DNA of 64,000 bases from Agrobacterium vitis (GCF_013426735.1 NZ_AP023272.1:1904501-1968500), one strand, 5' to 3'; positions 27,706 to 37,950 are shown, numbered from the stretch's first letter. Notes: generated by a model from the sequence alone, not told the origin. A program made the numbers and translations.

Positions 27706-27879
27706 GGTGGTTGCTTCTCGGCTTGGGGCGCCATGGTCTTGGGAGGATGCCATGGGACAATAGTGAGTGGGGATTGGTGTGAGTGAGTGCCTGTTGAATG
27801 ATTCAGCGAATAGCAAAGTGTTACGGCGAAGCTCAGCGCGTCGTGCTGCTGCACGGTGCTGTAAGGGATGAAATCCTGG

Positions 27880-28494
27880 TCAGTCCAAAAGCCGCAGCGC
27901 CGCTTGCGCCACGGCCTGCATCTCGTCTTCTGTCCGGCCTGTCTTGCCGACCACGCGCATGCCCATCGTCAGGCAGAGCAGGGCGCTGGAGATGACATCG
28001 GCATTGAGATCGGCTCGGATCGAGCCATCGGCCTGTCCGGTGACAATCTGATCCTTCAGGCGCTGCTGGTTGGCGGTAAAAGCAAGACCCACCCGAGAGG
28101 AGGCTTCCGCATCCAGCAGTGACAGATCATTGGCGCCGCCGACCACGAGGCAGCCTCGCCGGCCTGCCGCACCATGGGCGTGTTCGGCGTAATGCTGCAA
28201 AAGGGCAAACAGCTTTTCCCGCCCGGTCTTAAGCGGTGCCATGCGCTTCAGGATCATCGCATGACGCACCGACCAGTAGCGATCGAAGGCGGCCAGAAAC
28301 ACACCGCGCTTGTCGCCGAACGCCTTGTAGATACTGCCTGCCGTTAATCCCATGGCTTCGGCAAGTTCACTGACCGAGGCGGCCTGGTAGCCCCGTTCGG
28401 AAAACACCACCAAGGCGGCGTCCAGCGCCACGTCCGTGTCGAATTCCCGAGGGCGGCCCGCTGGTCTGCCGGATTTTGTTTGCTGGTTCATCAT
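27880..28494 (-). CDS. TetR family transcriptional regulator
   Basis: This protein of about 204 residues has the TetR N-terminal helix-turn-helix: FSERGYQAASVSELAEAMGL followed by TAGSIYKAFGDKRGVF. The C-terminal part is of the YxaF/AefR type that contains a conserved cysteine region (RGCLVVGGANDL). Two adjacent ATG codons (28494, 28491) are possible starts. The MFS exporter gene lies downstream on the same strand, so the pair may be an autoregulated efflux unit. Ligand unknown. Confidence 0.9.
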   Translation of the reverse strand: MMNQQTKSGRPAGRPREFDTDVALDAALVVFSERGYQAASVSELAEAMGLTAGSIYKAFGDKRGVFLAAFDRYWSVRHAMILKRMAPLKTGREKLFALLQHYAEHAHGAAGRRGCLVVGGANDLSLLDAEASSRVGLAFTANQQRLKDQIVTGQADGSIRADLNADVISSALLCLTMGMRVVGKTGRTEDEMQAVAQAALRLLD

Positions 28495-28570
28495 GGCTCT
28501 ACAATAGGAAATGATCGTTTCCAAATCAAGCAAAAAATTGACTGCGATCAACAAACCGCAGTCAATGCGT

Positions 28571-29284
28571 TCAGGCTATCTTCTTAACCTGTTGCGGAGT
28601 GAGCGAAAATTCCACCGCAGACCCACAATGAATAGCAGTGGAATCAAAGCCCGGCAGGCAAAGATCATTTGGATTGAGCAGAAGGCAAATCTCGGTGCAG
28701 CCGAGAATGACGCAGTCGGCACCGTCTGCCTTGGCCTTTTCAATGATCGCCAGATAGGCAGCCCGCGACTGTGCTTCGACGCGACCCGCGCAGAGTTCGT
28801 CGAAAATCACATCATGGACGATGCCGCGATCCTCTGCGCTTGGCACCATGGGCAGCAGGCCGAGGGCGCGCATGCGATCGGTGTAAAAGCCATGCTCCAT
28901 CGTGTAGCGGGTGGCCAGCAGCAGGGGCCGCTTGAAGCCGGCGTCTTTGATGGCCTGGGCCGTTGCATCGACAATATGGATAAGCGGCACGGAAACACGG
29001 GCCGCCACGGCATCGGCAATCAGATGCATGGTGTTGGTGCAGATCAACACGCATTCGGCACCGGCGCGCTCCAGGGCAGCAGCGGCATCGCCCAGCACTT
29101 TTTCCGCCAGATCCCAACGGCCTGCCTTCTGGTAGCCGACGATCTGCGAAAAATCGACCGAGCGCATGACGATTTCAGCTGACGCCAAACCGCCCAACTG
29201 ATGGCGAACTGCCTCATTGATGAGCCGATAGTAAACCGCCGAGCTTTCAAAGCTCATTCCGCCAATCAAGCCGATCATTCGCAT
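28571..29284 (-). CDS. Aspartate/glutamate racemase family protein
   Basis: This 237-residue protein has the two catalytic cysteines of cofactor-independent amino-acid racemases: CTNTMHLIAD in the middle and LGCTEICLLL near the end. It opens MIGLIGGMSFESSAVYYRLI, as in aspartate racemases and the YgeA group. It probably interconverts D- and L-aspartate or a related amino acid. An Lrp-type regulator is divergent from it, 174 bp away, which fits control by amino-acid supply. ATG 29284 is preceded by GGGGAAC. Confidence 0.9.
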   Translation of the reverse strand: MRMIGLIGGMSFESSAVYYRLINEAVRHQLGGLASAEIVMRSVDFSQIVGYQKAGRWDLAEKVLGDAAAALERAGAECVLICTNTMHLIADAVAARVSVPLIHIVDATAQAIKDAGFKRPLLLATRYTMEHGFYTDRMRALGLLPMVPSAEDRGIVHDVIFDELCAGRVEAQSRAAYLAIIEKAKADGADCVILGCTEICLLLNPNDLCLPGFDSTAIHCGSAVEFSLTPQQVKKIA

Positions 29285-29458
29285 TGTCGTGTTCCCCTAG
29301 TGTCTTTGGTGGTGATGAACAAAACTATGCCAGTGGATTGAAGCGGTTGATTTGCAAACTTCTCGAAAATCACCATAAGTTCCGCACAAAAATTGCGAGA
29401 AAAATGTGAAATGCGCGTATGCTTTGCGTGTTCATCCTGGAAGGCGGAGGATTAAGGC

Positions 29459-29923
29459 GTGATTGACGAAAGAGACAGGAAAATTCTGGACCTGCTGCAA
29501 CGGGATGCCGCTATTGCGGTGAGTGATCTGGCCGACAAGGTTGCCCTATCGGTTTCGGCCTGTTCGCGCCGTATCCTGAAACTGGAAGAGGGGGGCTATA
29601 TCGAGCGACGGATCGCCGTGCTCAATCGCGACAAGGTGGGCGTGCCGACCACTGTCTACGCGCTGGTCAAAACCGCGCATCATACCGATGAATGGACGGA
29701 GGAGTTTCGCCGGGCGATCACCGATATCGCCGAAATCGTCGAGGCGCATCGCCTGACCGGCCATCATGATTATATCTTGAAGATCGTTCTGCCACGGGTC
29801 GAGCATTACGACGTGGTTTATCGGCGGCTGGTGCGGCGTATCGAGCTTTTCGATGTGTCCGCCTCGATCTCGATGGAGACGATGAAAAGCGGGTCCGCTG
29901 TGCCGGTGGATTATGCGGTATGA
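29459..29923 (+). CDS. Lrp/AsnC family transcriptional regulator
   Basis: This 154-residue regulator starts at GTG 29459 after GGCGGAGG. Residues 1-60 are the AsnC-type helix-turn-helix (DERDRKILDLLQRDAAIAVS...SACSRRILKLEEGGYIERRI). The rest is the RAM ligand domain with TGHHDYILKIVL. Such proteins bind amino acids and often control the next gene, here probably the divergent aspartate racemase gene. The spacing is enough for shared operators. Confidence 0.92.
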   Translation: MIDERDRKILDLLQRDAAIAVSDLADKVALSVSACSRRILKLEEGGYIERRIAVLNRDKVGVPTTVYALVKTAHHTDEWTEEFRRAITDIAEIVEAHRLTGHHDYILKIVLPRVEHYDVVYRRLVRRIELFDVSASISMETMKSGSAVPVDYAV

Positions 29924-29992
29924 GAGCAGGCGAAACGCCGCAGGCCGGCGTTTCGTATCAATGACGCATCCCTATCGAGATGGTCGCGGCAA

Positions 29993-30220
29993 TCAGCCGT
30001 TATATTCGTTGCGGTGATGCGGCTTCTTCGTGGGGGCCTTGAACTGCCATTCGCTGCTGGACGACTGCTGGTTTCTGTCATCCGTGTTCAGTTGCGCCGC
30101 CGTTTGCGTTGACGCAGTGGACTGGGCAGGCTGGGTGGTGGTCTTTGTCGTGGTTGCCGCAAACGATGCGGATGCACCGATCAGGCTTGCGAGCACGGCT
30201 GTTGCGATAAAGGTTTTCAT
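29993..30220 (-). CDS. Small secreted Thr/Gln-rich protein
   Basis: This 75-residue protein has a clear signal peptide (MKTFIATAVLASLIGASASF, cleavage after FAA). The mature part is low-complexity, rich in Thr, Gln and Ser, and ends in a basic HHRNEYNG tail. The ATG at 30220 follows GGAGATATCC. It is likely to be periplasmic. No known family was recognised. Confidence 0.7.
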   Translation of the reverse strand: MKTFIATAVLASLIGASASFAATTTKTTTQPAQSTASTQTAAQLNTDDRNQQSSSSEWQFKAPTKKPHHRNEYNG

Positions 30221-30664
30221 GGATATCTCCAACTTTGCAAGTGGATAAAATTAAGTCGAACTATTCGGTTCGATGCCTGGAATCTGGGCGTTTTTGGTGT
30301 GCTTTGCAACGGCGCGCGCCTGTCAGAAAAGGCATTGCAGGCATGCGTTGGCGTCTCTTGTCGAATTGACGTTATAAAAGCCCAGCATAATCAGCTTATT
30401 ACTTGTGCTGCCTTAAGGGATTTTCGCCTTGGATGGTCTTCTCTCGACGGTCTCACTTCCTTTTGATGCGTTATGGCGTTCAAAGGACATGGATGTGATG
30501 GAAAATTGTGCAGTCGTAGCGTTATCAATGGTTCTGCCGATATGGTGCGAGTAAGCGCCGGGGATGTCGATCCTTATTCTCTGCACATGCTTTGGTTTGT
30601 CACCCAGGGAACAAACCTCTGCCCCGTTGGTTACCTCTACAGTACAAACAAGGAGGATAACCCA
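30221..30664. other. Spacer upstream of the PRC-barrel gene
   Basis: These 444 bp separate two divergent small genes. No reading frame with conserved content was seen on either strand. The right part contains AAGGAGG, the ribosome site of the PRC-barrel gene, at 30650-30656. A promoter should be present but was not identified. Confidence 0.45.
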
Positions 30665-30961
30665 ATGAATCATACCAATCACGTTCGTCTCACCACTGCT
30701 GAACTCACCCCTGCCGTGCTCGAAGGTGCAACCATTTATGGTGCTGACGACCATAAGGTCGGCAAGCTGGATCATGTTCATGGTCTGGGTGCCAGCGGCA
30801 CAGCGATCATCGATGTCGGCGGCTTCCTGGGTATCGGTGCAAAGCCGGTCGGCGTTCCGCTTTCGGATCTGCAATTCATGCGGGATGAAGATGGCGACGT
30901 CCATGCTGTTACCACATGGACAAAGGATCAGCTGAAGGACATGCCTGCGCATAAGGACTAA
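30665..30961 (+). CDS. PRC-barrel domain protein
   Basis: This 98-residue protein has a PRC-barrel fold pattern: ATIYGADDHKVGKLDHVHG followed by AIIDVGGFLGIGAKPVGVPL. PRC barrels occur in photosynthetic reaction centre H subunits and in small stress-related proteins of rhizobia. The function is unknown, and it is likely to be cytoplasmic. It has a strong ribosome site (AAGGAGGATAACCC) and its own terminator at 31033, so it should be well expressed. Confidence 0.85.
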   Translation: MNHTNHVRLTTAELTPAVLEGATIYGADDHKVGKLDHVHGLGASGTAIIDVGGFLGIGAKPVGVPLSDLQFMRDEDGDVHAVTTWTKDQLKDMPAHKD

Positions 30962-31032
30962 TTGTCCCAGGCATGACAGTCAGAAGATTTCCATGACTTA
31001 GGTTATGTGAAAGTTCGCTTAAATACTATATT

Positions 31033-31064
31033 ATGGCCATCCTGGGGATCAGGGTGGCCATTTT
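31033..31064 (+). terminator. Terminator after the PRC-barrel gene
   Basis: TGGCCATCCTG and CAGGGTGGCCA pair (one G-T) around GGGAT and are followed by TTTTC. Confidence 0.7.
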
Positions 31065-31199
31065 CATGGGATATAGAGTTGGTTTGGGCTGGGGAAGGGG
31101 CGTCGTCTGCGGGGCGACCCGAATTCTGTCTGCGGATGTTTTGTATCGCTGCTCCGCTTACAAAGGTTTTTTCGATCGAACGACCGGACGAGCCTTTTC

Positions 31200-31634
31200 A
31201 TGAGGTTCGCGACTATCGACACGTTCGTTAATGACGTCCTAAAGGCATGCTCCGCATTGCGAGGAAATTTCCGGATAACGACCGTGGCCTTGACGGTTTT
31301 TTCGGCGGTCGTTTGTGTGATGCCAACCCTTTTACACGCTGAAAATCTCCCCTGTAGTGGTCGTAAAGCGGGCATCGCAATGTGTCGCGGCGATCTTTTT
31401 GTCTGCAATGATGGCTCAATCAGCGCCAGCAAGAAGTCATGCTCGAGATTTATGGGGGGAACGGGAGGTCGGCCGGATGGTCCCGCGTTCAACCTGACAC
31501 CGCCCATGGCTCCATCCTTGGCCCCATCTTCGGAAGGATCTTGCTCATGCCGTTCTGGCAGCTTTTGCGTTGGTCCCCGGGGTGGACGGTTCTGCCTTAC
31601 CGACAGCGGTACAAAAAGCTACTTGAGGAGATGA
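31200..31634 (+). CDS. Cys-rich secreted protein, unknown
   Basis: This 144-residue protein has a late hydrophobic segment (about residues 25-45, TTVALTVFSAVVCVMPTLLH) that may be an uncleaved or long signal peptide. After it come eight cysteines in short motifs (LPCSGRKAGIAMCRGDLFVC, KKSC, CSCRSGSFC and RFCL), which suggests a disulfide-bonded periplasmic protein. I recall similar small proteins in rhizobia but can name no family. It stands alone between the PRC-barrel and msrA genes. Confidence 0.6.
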   Translation: MRFATIDTFVNDVLKACSALRGNFRITTVALTVFSAVVCVMPTLLHAENLPCSGRKAGIAMCRGDLFVCNDGSISASKKSCSRFMGGTGGRPDGPAFNLTPPMAPSLAPSSEGSCSCRSGSFCVGPRGGRFCLTDSGTKSYLRR

Positions 31635-31775
31635 CTTTCCACCTTTTGTCGGGCAGGGGCGGGTGGATTATTCCGCCGCCATGGGCATCAGGGCCGTTAC
31701 TATGCCGATTGGCCGCTGGAAACAGGGTGCGATAGTTCCTACATAGATTGCATTCCAACCATAGGAGTTACGTCC

Positions 31776-32285
31776 ATGACGAGTGAACGCGCAGTGTTGG
31801 CAGGCGGTTGCTTCTGGGGCATGCAGGACCTGATCCGCAAGCTTCCCGGGGTCATCGCTACCCGAGTGGGATATTCCGGCGGCGATGTCGCGAACGCGAC
31901 CTATCGCAATCATGGAACACATGCCGAGGCGATTGAAATTATCTTCGATCCATCAAAGACAAGCTTTCGCGATCTCTTGGAGTTTTTCTTCCAGATTCAT
32001 GATCCAAGCACGCCTAATCGGCAAGGAAACGATGTCGGCGTCAGCTATCGTTCCGCGATCTTCTACACGAGTGAAGAGCAAAAGAAGGTTGCCGAGAACA
32101 CCATTGCCGACGTGGATGCTTCCGGCATCTGGCCTGGCAAGGTCGTAACCGAACTGGCGCCTGTGGGTGATTTCTGGCAGGCCGAGCCGGAGCATCAGGA
32201 CTATCTTGAGCGCATTCCAAACGGATATACCTGCCATTTTCCGCGACCGCACTGGAAACTTCCGAAACGTCAGGCTGTGGCATAA
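31776..32285 (+). CDS. msrA: Peptide methionine (S)-S-oxide reductase
   Basis: MsrA repairs methionine-S-sulfoxide in proteins with thioredoxin. The protein has 169 residues. The catalytic [15 protein letters not shown] motif holds the active Cys near residue 12, followed by GYSGG and the [11 protein letters not shown] region; the later [20 protein letters not shown] stretch is typical. There is no second cysteine in the usual C-terminal spot, so a different resolving step is possible. The ATG has GGAG 11 bases upstream. Confidence 0.93.
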   Translation: MTSERAVLAGGCFWGMQDLIRKLPGVIATRVGYSGGDVANATYRNHGTHAEAIEIIFDPSKTSFRDLLEFFFQIHDPSTPNRQGNDVGVSYRSAIFYTSEEQKKVAENTIADVDASGIWPGKVVTELAPVGDFWQAEPEHQDYLERIPNGYTCHFPRPHWKLPKRQAVA

Positions 32286-32363
32286 CAGTCCTCCAAAGAC
32301 GTTCCGCCTTTTGACGGCGGCAGATTCTCGACTTCCCTTCTCAGTCTCTCGCTTGAGATCATT

Positions 32364-32400
32364 GAGCATTTCCGCTTTTCAGTGAACCGCGGAAATGCTC
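32364..32400 (+). terminator. 12-bp perfect hairpin after msrA
   Basis: GAGCATTTCCGC and GCGGAAATGCTC enclose 13 bases and are followed by a C/T-rich run. It may terminate msrA. The rest of the 299-bp gap shows no gene. Confidence 0.6.
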
Positions 32401-32549
32401 TCTCTCCCCTTTTTCAAAGTCTTCCCCCCGCCAAAACCGCTTGGCGCTTTCGCCTGAAATTTCCCCTTCTTCCTATCATCACTGCATTCTTCAGCCTTAT
32501 CAGTCACTCAGGCGCTTGACGAGCATTGCGAAGCGCGTTAACAAGAACC

Positions 32550-32563
32550 GTACCGTACGGTAC
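32550..32563. promoter_or_regulatory. Palindromic operator candidate of the TetR gene
   Basis: GTACCGTACGGTAC is a perfect 14-bp palindrome that ends 21 bp before the GTG start of the TetR-type gene. TetR proteins normally bind such palindromes in their own promoter. Confidence 0.65.
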
Positions 32564-32584
32564 TTAGATTGAAGGGCGTTCACT

Positions 32585-33223
32585 GTGTCTACCAATGCCA
32601 TGCCAACAGCAGAGTTTTCTGCACGCCAGAGCGCGGTTCTGGCGGAGGCCCTGCGCCTTTTGGTCGAAGGCGGCGACAAGGCATTGACCACTGCCGGTTT
32701 GGCGCGGGCAGCCAATTGCTCCAAGGAAAGCCTTTATAAATGGTTTGGCGATCGCGACGGTCTGCTGTCAGCGATGATTTCCTATCAGGCCAGCAAGGTG
32801 CGCACCTTCGAGCGCGCCGGCGAGCGCCTGACGCCGCAGATGCTGGCGGATCATTTGCAGGTTTTCGCCCGCGATTTGCTGGATGTCCTGTCCGGCGAAA
32901 TCTCGCTGGCGCTGAACCGTCTTGCCATTGGCCAGACCAGTCGCGACGGCTCGAAACTGGGGCAAATGCTTCTGGAACGTGGCCGCCGCCAGATCGACCG
33001 CCGGGCGAGGGCGCTGCTGGATGCCGGACGGCGCGATGGCCTGTTGCGGTTCGAGGACGGCGAGGATGCCTATCGGACGCTTTACGGCCTGATCGTTTCC
33101 GATCTTCACGTTCGCCTGCTGCTGGGTGAAAAACCCGAGCCACGAAAATTCGACGCCCGCGCACACAAGGCGGTGTCCGCCTTTCTTGTGTTGCACGGCA
33201 CGGACAAAACATCGTCAGCGTAA
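32585..33223 (+). CDS. TetR family transcriptional regulator
   Basis: This 212-residue regulator has the N-terminal helix-turn-helix LVEGGDKALTTAGLARAANC followed by SKESLYKWFGDRDGLL. The C-terminal half is alpha-helical and holds no recognised ligand pattern. The start is GTG 32585 or ATG 32600. A perfect palindrome lies just upstream, which suggests self-control. ilvC follows after 57 bp in the same direction, so read-through into ilvC is possible, but that gene has its own ribosome site and probably its own promoter. Confidence 0.88.
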   Translation: MSTNAMPTAEFSARQSAVLAEALRLLVEGGDKALTTAGLARAANCSKESLYKWFGDRDGLLSAMISYQASKVRTFERAGERLTPQMLADHLQVFARDLLDVLSGEISLALNRLAIGQTSRDGSKLGQMLLERGRRQIDRRARALLDAGRRDGLLRFEDGEDAYRTLYGLIVSDLHVRLLLGEKPEPRKFDARAHKAVSAFLVLHGTDKTSSA

Positions 33224-34300
<1,077 letters not shown>

Positions 34301-34313
34301 TCGTTTAGATGGC

Positions 34314-34342
34314 AATAGGGTCGGGATTTTTCCGGCCCTATT
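34314..34342 (+). terminator. Terminator of ilvC
   Basis: AATAGGGTCGG and CCGGCCCTATT pair with one mismatch around GATTTTT. It reaches into the last codons of the convergent orphan gene and may serve both. Confidence 0.7.
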
Positions 34343-34898
34343 CGAATCCGCTTCCTAAATATATTCCGTGCTCTGACATTTTATCGTTTGCTTCGTCAGT
34401 GTATGTATTGATGTGCGAAATGAAATCGTTCAGCTTAAATGCTCTTCGAGGGAATTTATCTGATTTTATAATTACTGCGGCGTCGATTTCTTCTTTGCTT
34501 CTGGAGGCCTTTAAAGGGTCAGAGTGAGCATATAAAGCCATACCAATATTTTTGACTACGTCGATTTCAACGCCATGGATTATATTTCCGATCAAGTCCC
34601 ATACTGAAATTGACGATATATTATTTTTTTCTTGTTCCGGTTTCATGCATTGTATTGATTTTTCTTTTAATTTTGATGTCGTTTCTGTTATTTCTGCAAG
34701 TTTTCTGACTGATATAGATAGTATTAGAAGATCTTTTTTGCATATATCTTCAGATATATTATAATACTCTCCGTGACCAATTGCTTTTAGGCTTCGAGAG
34801 GTCGAGTATGCTGCAAGTCGCGCTGTGGATACGACTGTATCATCAAAAGCATGCCTGCAAAGTGCTCGGTCGAGTGATTTTTTTGAACTTAAAGTCAT
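34338..34898 (-). CDS. AT-rich orphan gene, unknown
   Basis: This 186-residue protein has no recognised domain, signal peptide or membrane segment. It has many Ser, Lys and Ile residues, a helical central part (KLAEITETTSKLKEKSIQ) and a Cys near residue 14. The gene is far richer in AT than its neighbours, with ATA and AAT codons that the rest of the window avoids, suggesting recent transfer. It lies between ilvC and the MerR/B12 regulator, facing ilvC and downstream of the regulator gene on the same strand. Confidence 0.6.
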   Translation of the reverse strand: MTLSSKKSLDRALCRHAFDDTVVSTARLAAYSTSRSLKAIGHGEYYNISEDICKKDLLILSISVRKLAEITETTSKLKEKSIQCMKPEQEKNNISSISVWDLIGNIIHGVEIDVVKNIGMALYAHSDPLKASRSKEEIDAAVIIKSDKFPRRAFKLNDFISHINTYTDEANDKMSEHGIYLGSGFE

Positions 34899-34928
34899 TT
34901 ATAACTCGTATGGCTGACTATTTTATAA

Positions 34929-35801
34929 CTAAGAGGAACGCGTTGCAATTTCTATAACGGCCTCTTCGAACCGTTCCATGTGTTGAAAATAGGATACCCC
35001 CTTGATCGGGGGCAGATCCATAAAGGCCGGACCACCCAGCCAGAGCGGGACATCTGCCGGTAACGCCTGTCGGATCTCATTGATCTCTAGCGCAAAATTG
35101 CGGATACGCTTGAATGTGCCGCTGATGCATACGACCGTCGAGCCGGATTGCCTTGCCATTGCAGCGAAGTCCTTGGCCGGAAGCTGGGCGCCGAGATACG
35201 TGATGTGGATGCCATGGCTGCGGGCGATCAGCGCCGCCACTAGCCCGCCAATATCATGCAATTCGCCTTCAAGCGTGGTGAAGACTATTCTGTGTGAACC
35301 GCGCGGCGATGCCAGGAGTTTGAACGCGCCGTTCAACAGCACCCTGACCGAAGACGAGGCGAGATGTTCTGACGCGATGGACAGGTGGCCTTCCGCCCAG
35401 CGCCGGCCGATCTCCGCCATGAATGGCAGGACGACGTATTTTGAAAAATCAATAGGCCCCAGCGCAATGAAGCGGGTGCTCAGCAGCCGGTCCAATGTCT
35501 CTCCATCAAGGGTTTCCACGGCCTTAAAAACAGGCTCCAGGTCGTCCAAACGCTCCTGGTTCATCACGGATCGTTTCAGCTCTTCGTTCGATAAATGGAT
35601 AATGGAGCCGATCCTTTGCCCATTATCGACGCAGGCCTTCAGCAGTTGCAACCGGATAAGATCCTCATGCCGGTAGATGCGGCGACCAGTCTCGGTGCGT
35701 TTGGGTACGATTGCTGCATAACGACGCTCCCAGGCATGCAGGACCAGCTTCGTCAGGCCGGTCTCGTTCACGACTTCACGAAGCGAATAAGTCTCCTTCA
35801 T
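34929..35801 (-). CDS. MerR-family regulator with cobalamin-binding domain (CarH/LitR type)
   Basis: This 290-residue protein has the CarH layout. A MerR helix-turn-helix (SLREVVNETGLTKLVLHAWE, residues about 6-50) is followed by a four-helix bundle with the W-X9-EH motif (Trp135, Glu145, His146) and a B12-binding domain with ExHxxG (Glu180, His182, Gly185). In CarH and LitR these residues hold adenosylcobalamin, and light breaks the bound tetramer off DNA. It is thus a candidate light-sensing repressor. ATG 35801 is used. It is divergent from a chemoreceptor gene. Confidence 0.9.
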   Translation of the reverse strand: MKETYSLREVVNETGLTKLVLHAWERRYAAIVPKRTETGRRIYRHEDLIRLQLLKACVDNGQRIGSIIHLSNEELKRSVMNQERLDDLEPVFKAVETLDGETLDRLLSTRFIALGPIDFSKYVVLPFMAEIGRRWAEGHLSIASEHLASSSVRVLLNGAFKLLASPRGSHRIVFTTLEGELHDIGGLVAALIARSHGIHITYLGAQLPAKDFAAMARQSGSTVVCISGTFKRIRNFALEINEIRQALPADVPLWLGGPAFMDLPPIKGVSYFQHMERFEEAVIEIATRSS

Positions 35802-36211
35802 AGCCCGTCGCCTTATTTTATATTGTAGCTTCAAATAATATACGAAATGGCCGATGATAGTGCAAATCGACTTTCTGTCTATGTTTGGATAATCGGCGGA
35901 GCTCCCTCCCCAGCGCGGAGACGACAATTTTGTCGATGGCAGAGGGGCTGAATGCCCTGTGCCGGACGGACCGTTTTTCTTCTGTGCGGTGATTTTTTCT
36001 GTTTTTTTAAAATCACTTAGTGATTTTACCATTAAAAATTAGGGGTATTTAAGTGTCCAGAATAACCCGATATTTACTTGGTTTGCATAATATACAATTT
36101 TTAGAGATTGCTTCTAATTTAGAGGTTGATTGTATATATTTCTGTGTGACACTGATGTCATCAAAGTCGCAGTACGACGCGCTTGCAGATCAAAGGTCGA
36201 AGGATTCAGGC
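35802..36211. promoter_or_regulatory. Divergent AT-rich promoter region, MerR/B12 gene and chemoreceptor gene
   Basis: These 410 bp separate two divergent starts. The DNA is AT-rich (TATATTGTAGCTTCAAATAA near 35820 and TTTTTTTAAAATCAC near 36002). It contains a strong palindrome at 36008-36028. The frame of the chemoreceptor stays open to 36053, but that part has no conserved content. Confidence 0.5.
36008..36028. promoter_or_regulatory. 21-bp perfect palindrome, operator candidate
   Basis: TAAAATCAC and GTGATTTTA are separated by TTA. It is placed about 180 bp before the chemoreceptor start and 207 bp before the MerR/B12 start, and could be the binding site of that regulator. Confidence 0.6.
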
Positions 36212-37888
36212 ATGACTATTTTTGGACTGGGTGCTGATGCCAGATCGGAAGTTTCGGCTCTTCGCAAGTCGCAGGCCGTCATAGAATTCAGCTTGGATGG
36301 CACCATTTTGGACGCCAATGACAATTTCTGCCGGGCGCTCGGCTACAGTCTGGCTGAAATCAAAGGCAAGCACCACCGCATGTTCGTCGATGCCAGCGAG
36401 GTTGAGACCAGCGATTACCGGAATTTTTGGGAAGGCTTGCGGCAGGGTAAATTCCAGCGCGCCCAATATCGTCGTGTTGCCAAGGACGGTCGAGATGTGT
36501 GGATCGAAGCCTCATACAATCCGATAATGAAGGGTGATAGGCCCTATAAGGTGGTCAAATATGCCACGGATATCACCGCAGTAAAATTGCAGGCGATGGA
36601 GGATGATGCCAAGCTGAAGGCGATTTCGACCTCGATGGCGGTCATCGAGTTTACCCCTGATGGCAAGATCATCACCGCCAATGAAAACTTCTGCAAGGCG
36701 ATGGGCTATAGTCTGACGGAACTTGTCGGGCGCCATCACAGTCTGTTTTGTGACAAGGCCTATACGTCTTCCACAGACTACACATCTTTCTGGCGCGATC
36801 TTGCGGCTGGACGGACCTTGGCCAATGAGTTCCGGCGCATCGCCAAGGATGGCCACGATGTCTGGATACAGGCCTCCTACAATCCGGTCTTCGACACACG
36901 GGGGAAAGTTTACAAGGTAGTGAAGTTTGCAACCGATGTGTCGAGCAGGATGGATGCTATTTCCCATCTGGGTGCCGCACTGAAGGCGCTGGCGGGCGGC
37001 GATCTGACCGGTACGCTGAACAACATGTTCGTGCCAACCATGGAAAAACTGCGCGTCGATTTCAACGAAGCCCTCAGCCATTTGCGCAAGACAATGGATG
37101 GCGTTGCCCTCAGCGCGCGGTCCATCGCATCGAGCACCAATGAAATCAAGGAGGCCGCCAACGACCTGTCGCGCCGTACCGAAGCACAGGCCGCCTCTGT
37201 GGAGGAATCGGCGGCGTCTCTGGAAGAAGTCACGACGACGGTTGCCGACTCCGCCAAGCGTGCCGAGGAGGTTGGCCGATTGATGGAGCAGACCCGGCTG
37301 CATACGGAGCAATCCAGTGTTATCGTCAGGGATGCCGTGGTTGCCATGAACGAGATCGAGCAGTCGTCCGGGCGCATTTCGAGCATTCTGGGCGTTATCG
37401 ATGAAATCGCCTTCCAGACCAATCTTCTGGCGCTGAATGCCGGTGTCGAAGCGGCCCGCGCCGGTGAAGCAGGCAAGGGTTTTGCGGTCGTCGCCCAGGA
37501 GGTCCGCGAGCTGGCTCAGCGCTCGGCTTCATCCGCCAAGGAAATCCGGCAGTTGATCAGCACGTCCGGCAAGCAAGTTGACCATGGCGTGGACCTTGTT
37601 GCCCAGACCGGCTCGGCTCTGGAGAATATCCTCAATCAGATCCGTGCCATCGATACAAATGTCACGGCAATTGTTCACGGCACCAAGGAACAGACCACCG
37701 CGCTGCGGGAAATCAACAGTTCCGTCAATGCCATCGACCAGTCCACGCAAAAGAATGCAGCGATGGTTGAGGAAACGACGGCGGCGGCATTCTCGCTTTC
37801 CAAGGATGCCGATGATTTGTTCCAGATGGTTGCTCAGTTCAAGACCTCTCCGTCTGGCTCTTCGTCATCCTATTCTCGCGCCGCCTGA
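36212..37888 (+). CDS. Methyl-accepting chemotaxis protein with two PAS domains, soluble
   Basis: This 558-residue cytoplasmic chemoreceptor has no membrane segment. Two PAS domains in tandem are similar to each other ([20 protein letters not shown] and [20 protein letters not shown]), both followed by VWI(E/Q)ASYNP. A HAMP-like linker and the signalling domain ([20 protein letters not shown]) follow. Unlike the paralogue at 24637 it ends SYSRAA with no CheR tether, so it depends on other receptors for methylation. AAGGA lies 9 bases before ATG 36212. Its divergent neighbour is a MerR/B12 light-sensor-type regulator. Confidence 0.92.
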   Translation: MTIFGLGADARSEVSALRKSQAVIEFSLDGTILDANDNFCRALGYSLAEIKGKHHRMFVDASEVETSDYRNFWEGLRQGKFQRAQYRRVAKDGRDVWIEASYNPIMKGDRPYKVVKYATDITAVKLQAMEDDAKLKAISTSMAVIEFTPDGKIITANENFCKAMGYSLTELVGRHHSLFCDKAYTSSTDYTSFWRDLAAGRTLANEFRRIAKDGHDVWIQASYNPVFDTRGKVYKVVKFATDVSSRMDAISHLGAALKALAGGDLTGTLNNMFVPTMEKLRVDFNEALSHLRKTMDGVALSARSIASSTNEIKEAANDLSRRTEAQAASVEESAASLEEVTTTVADSAKRAEEVGRLMEQTRLHTEQSSVIVRDAVVAMNEIEQSSGRISSILGVIDEIAFQTNLLALNAGVEAARAGEAGKGFAVVAQEVRELAQRSASSAKEIRQLISTSGKQVDHGVDLVAQTGSALENILNQIRAIDTNVTAIVHGTKEQTTALREINSSVNAIDQSTQKNAAMVEETTAAAFSLSKDADDLFQMVAQFKTSPSGSSSSYSRAA

Positions 37889-37918
37889 CCCCACAATCCG
37901 TCTATTGTGTTTAGTAAG

Positions 37919-37950
37919 GCGCCGTGCGCTCCAAGCGCGCGGCGTTTTGT
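37919..37950 (+). terminator. Terminator of the second chemoreceptor gene
   Basis: GCGCCGTGCGC and GCGCGCGGCG pair around TCCAA and are followed by TTTTGTTTTTT. It resembles the terminator of the first chemoreceptor at 26439. Confidence 0.8.

Noticed and set aside
30413..30952. 179-codon minus-strand frame opposite the PRC-barrel gene
   Set aside because: The plus-strand gene has a strong ribosome site and a recognised domain; the opposite frame has neither.
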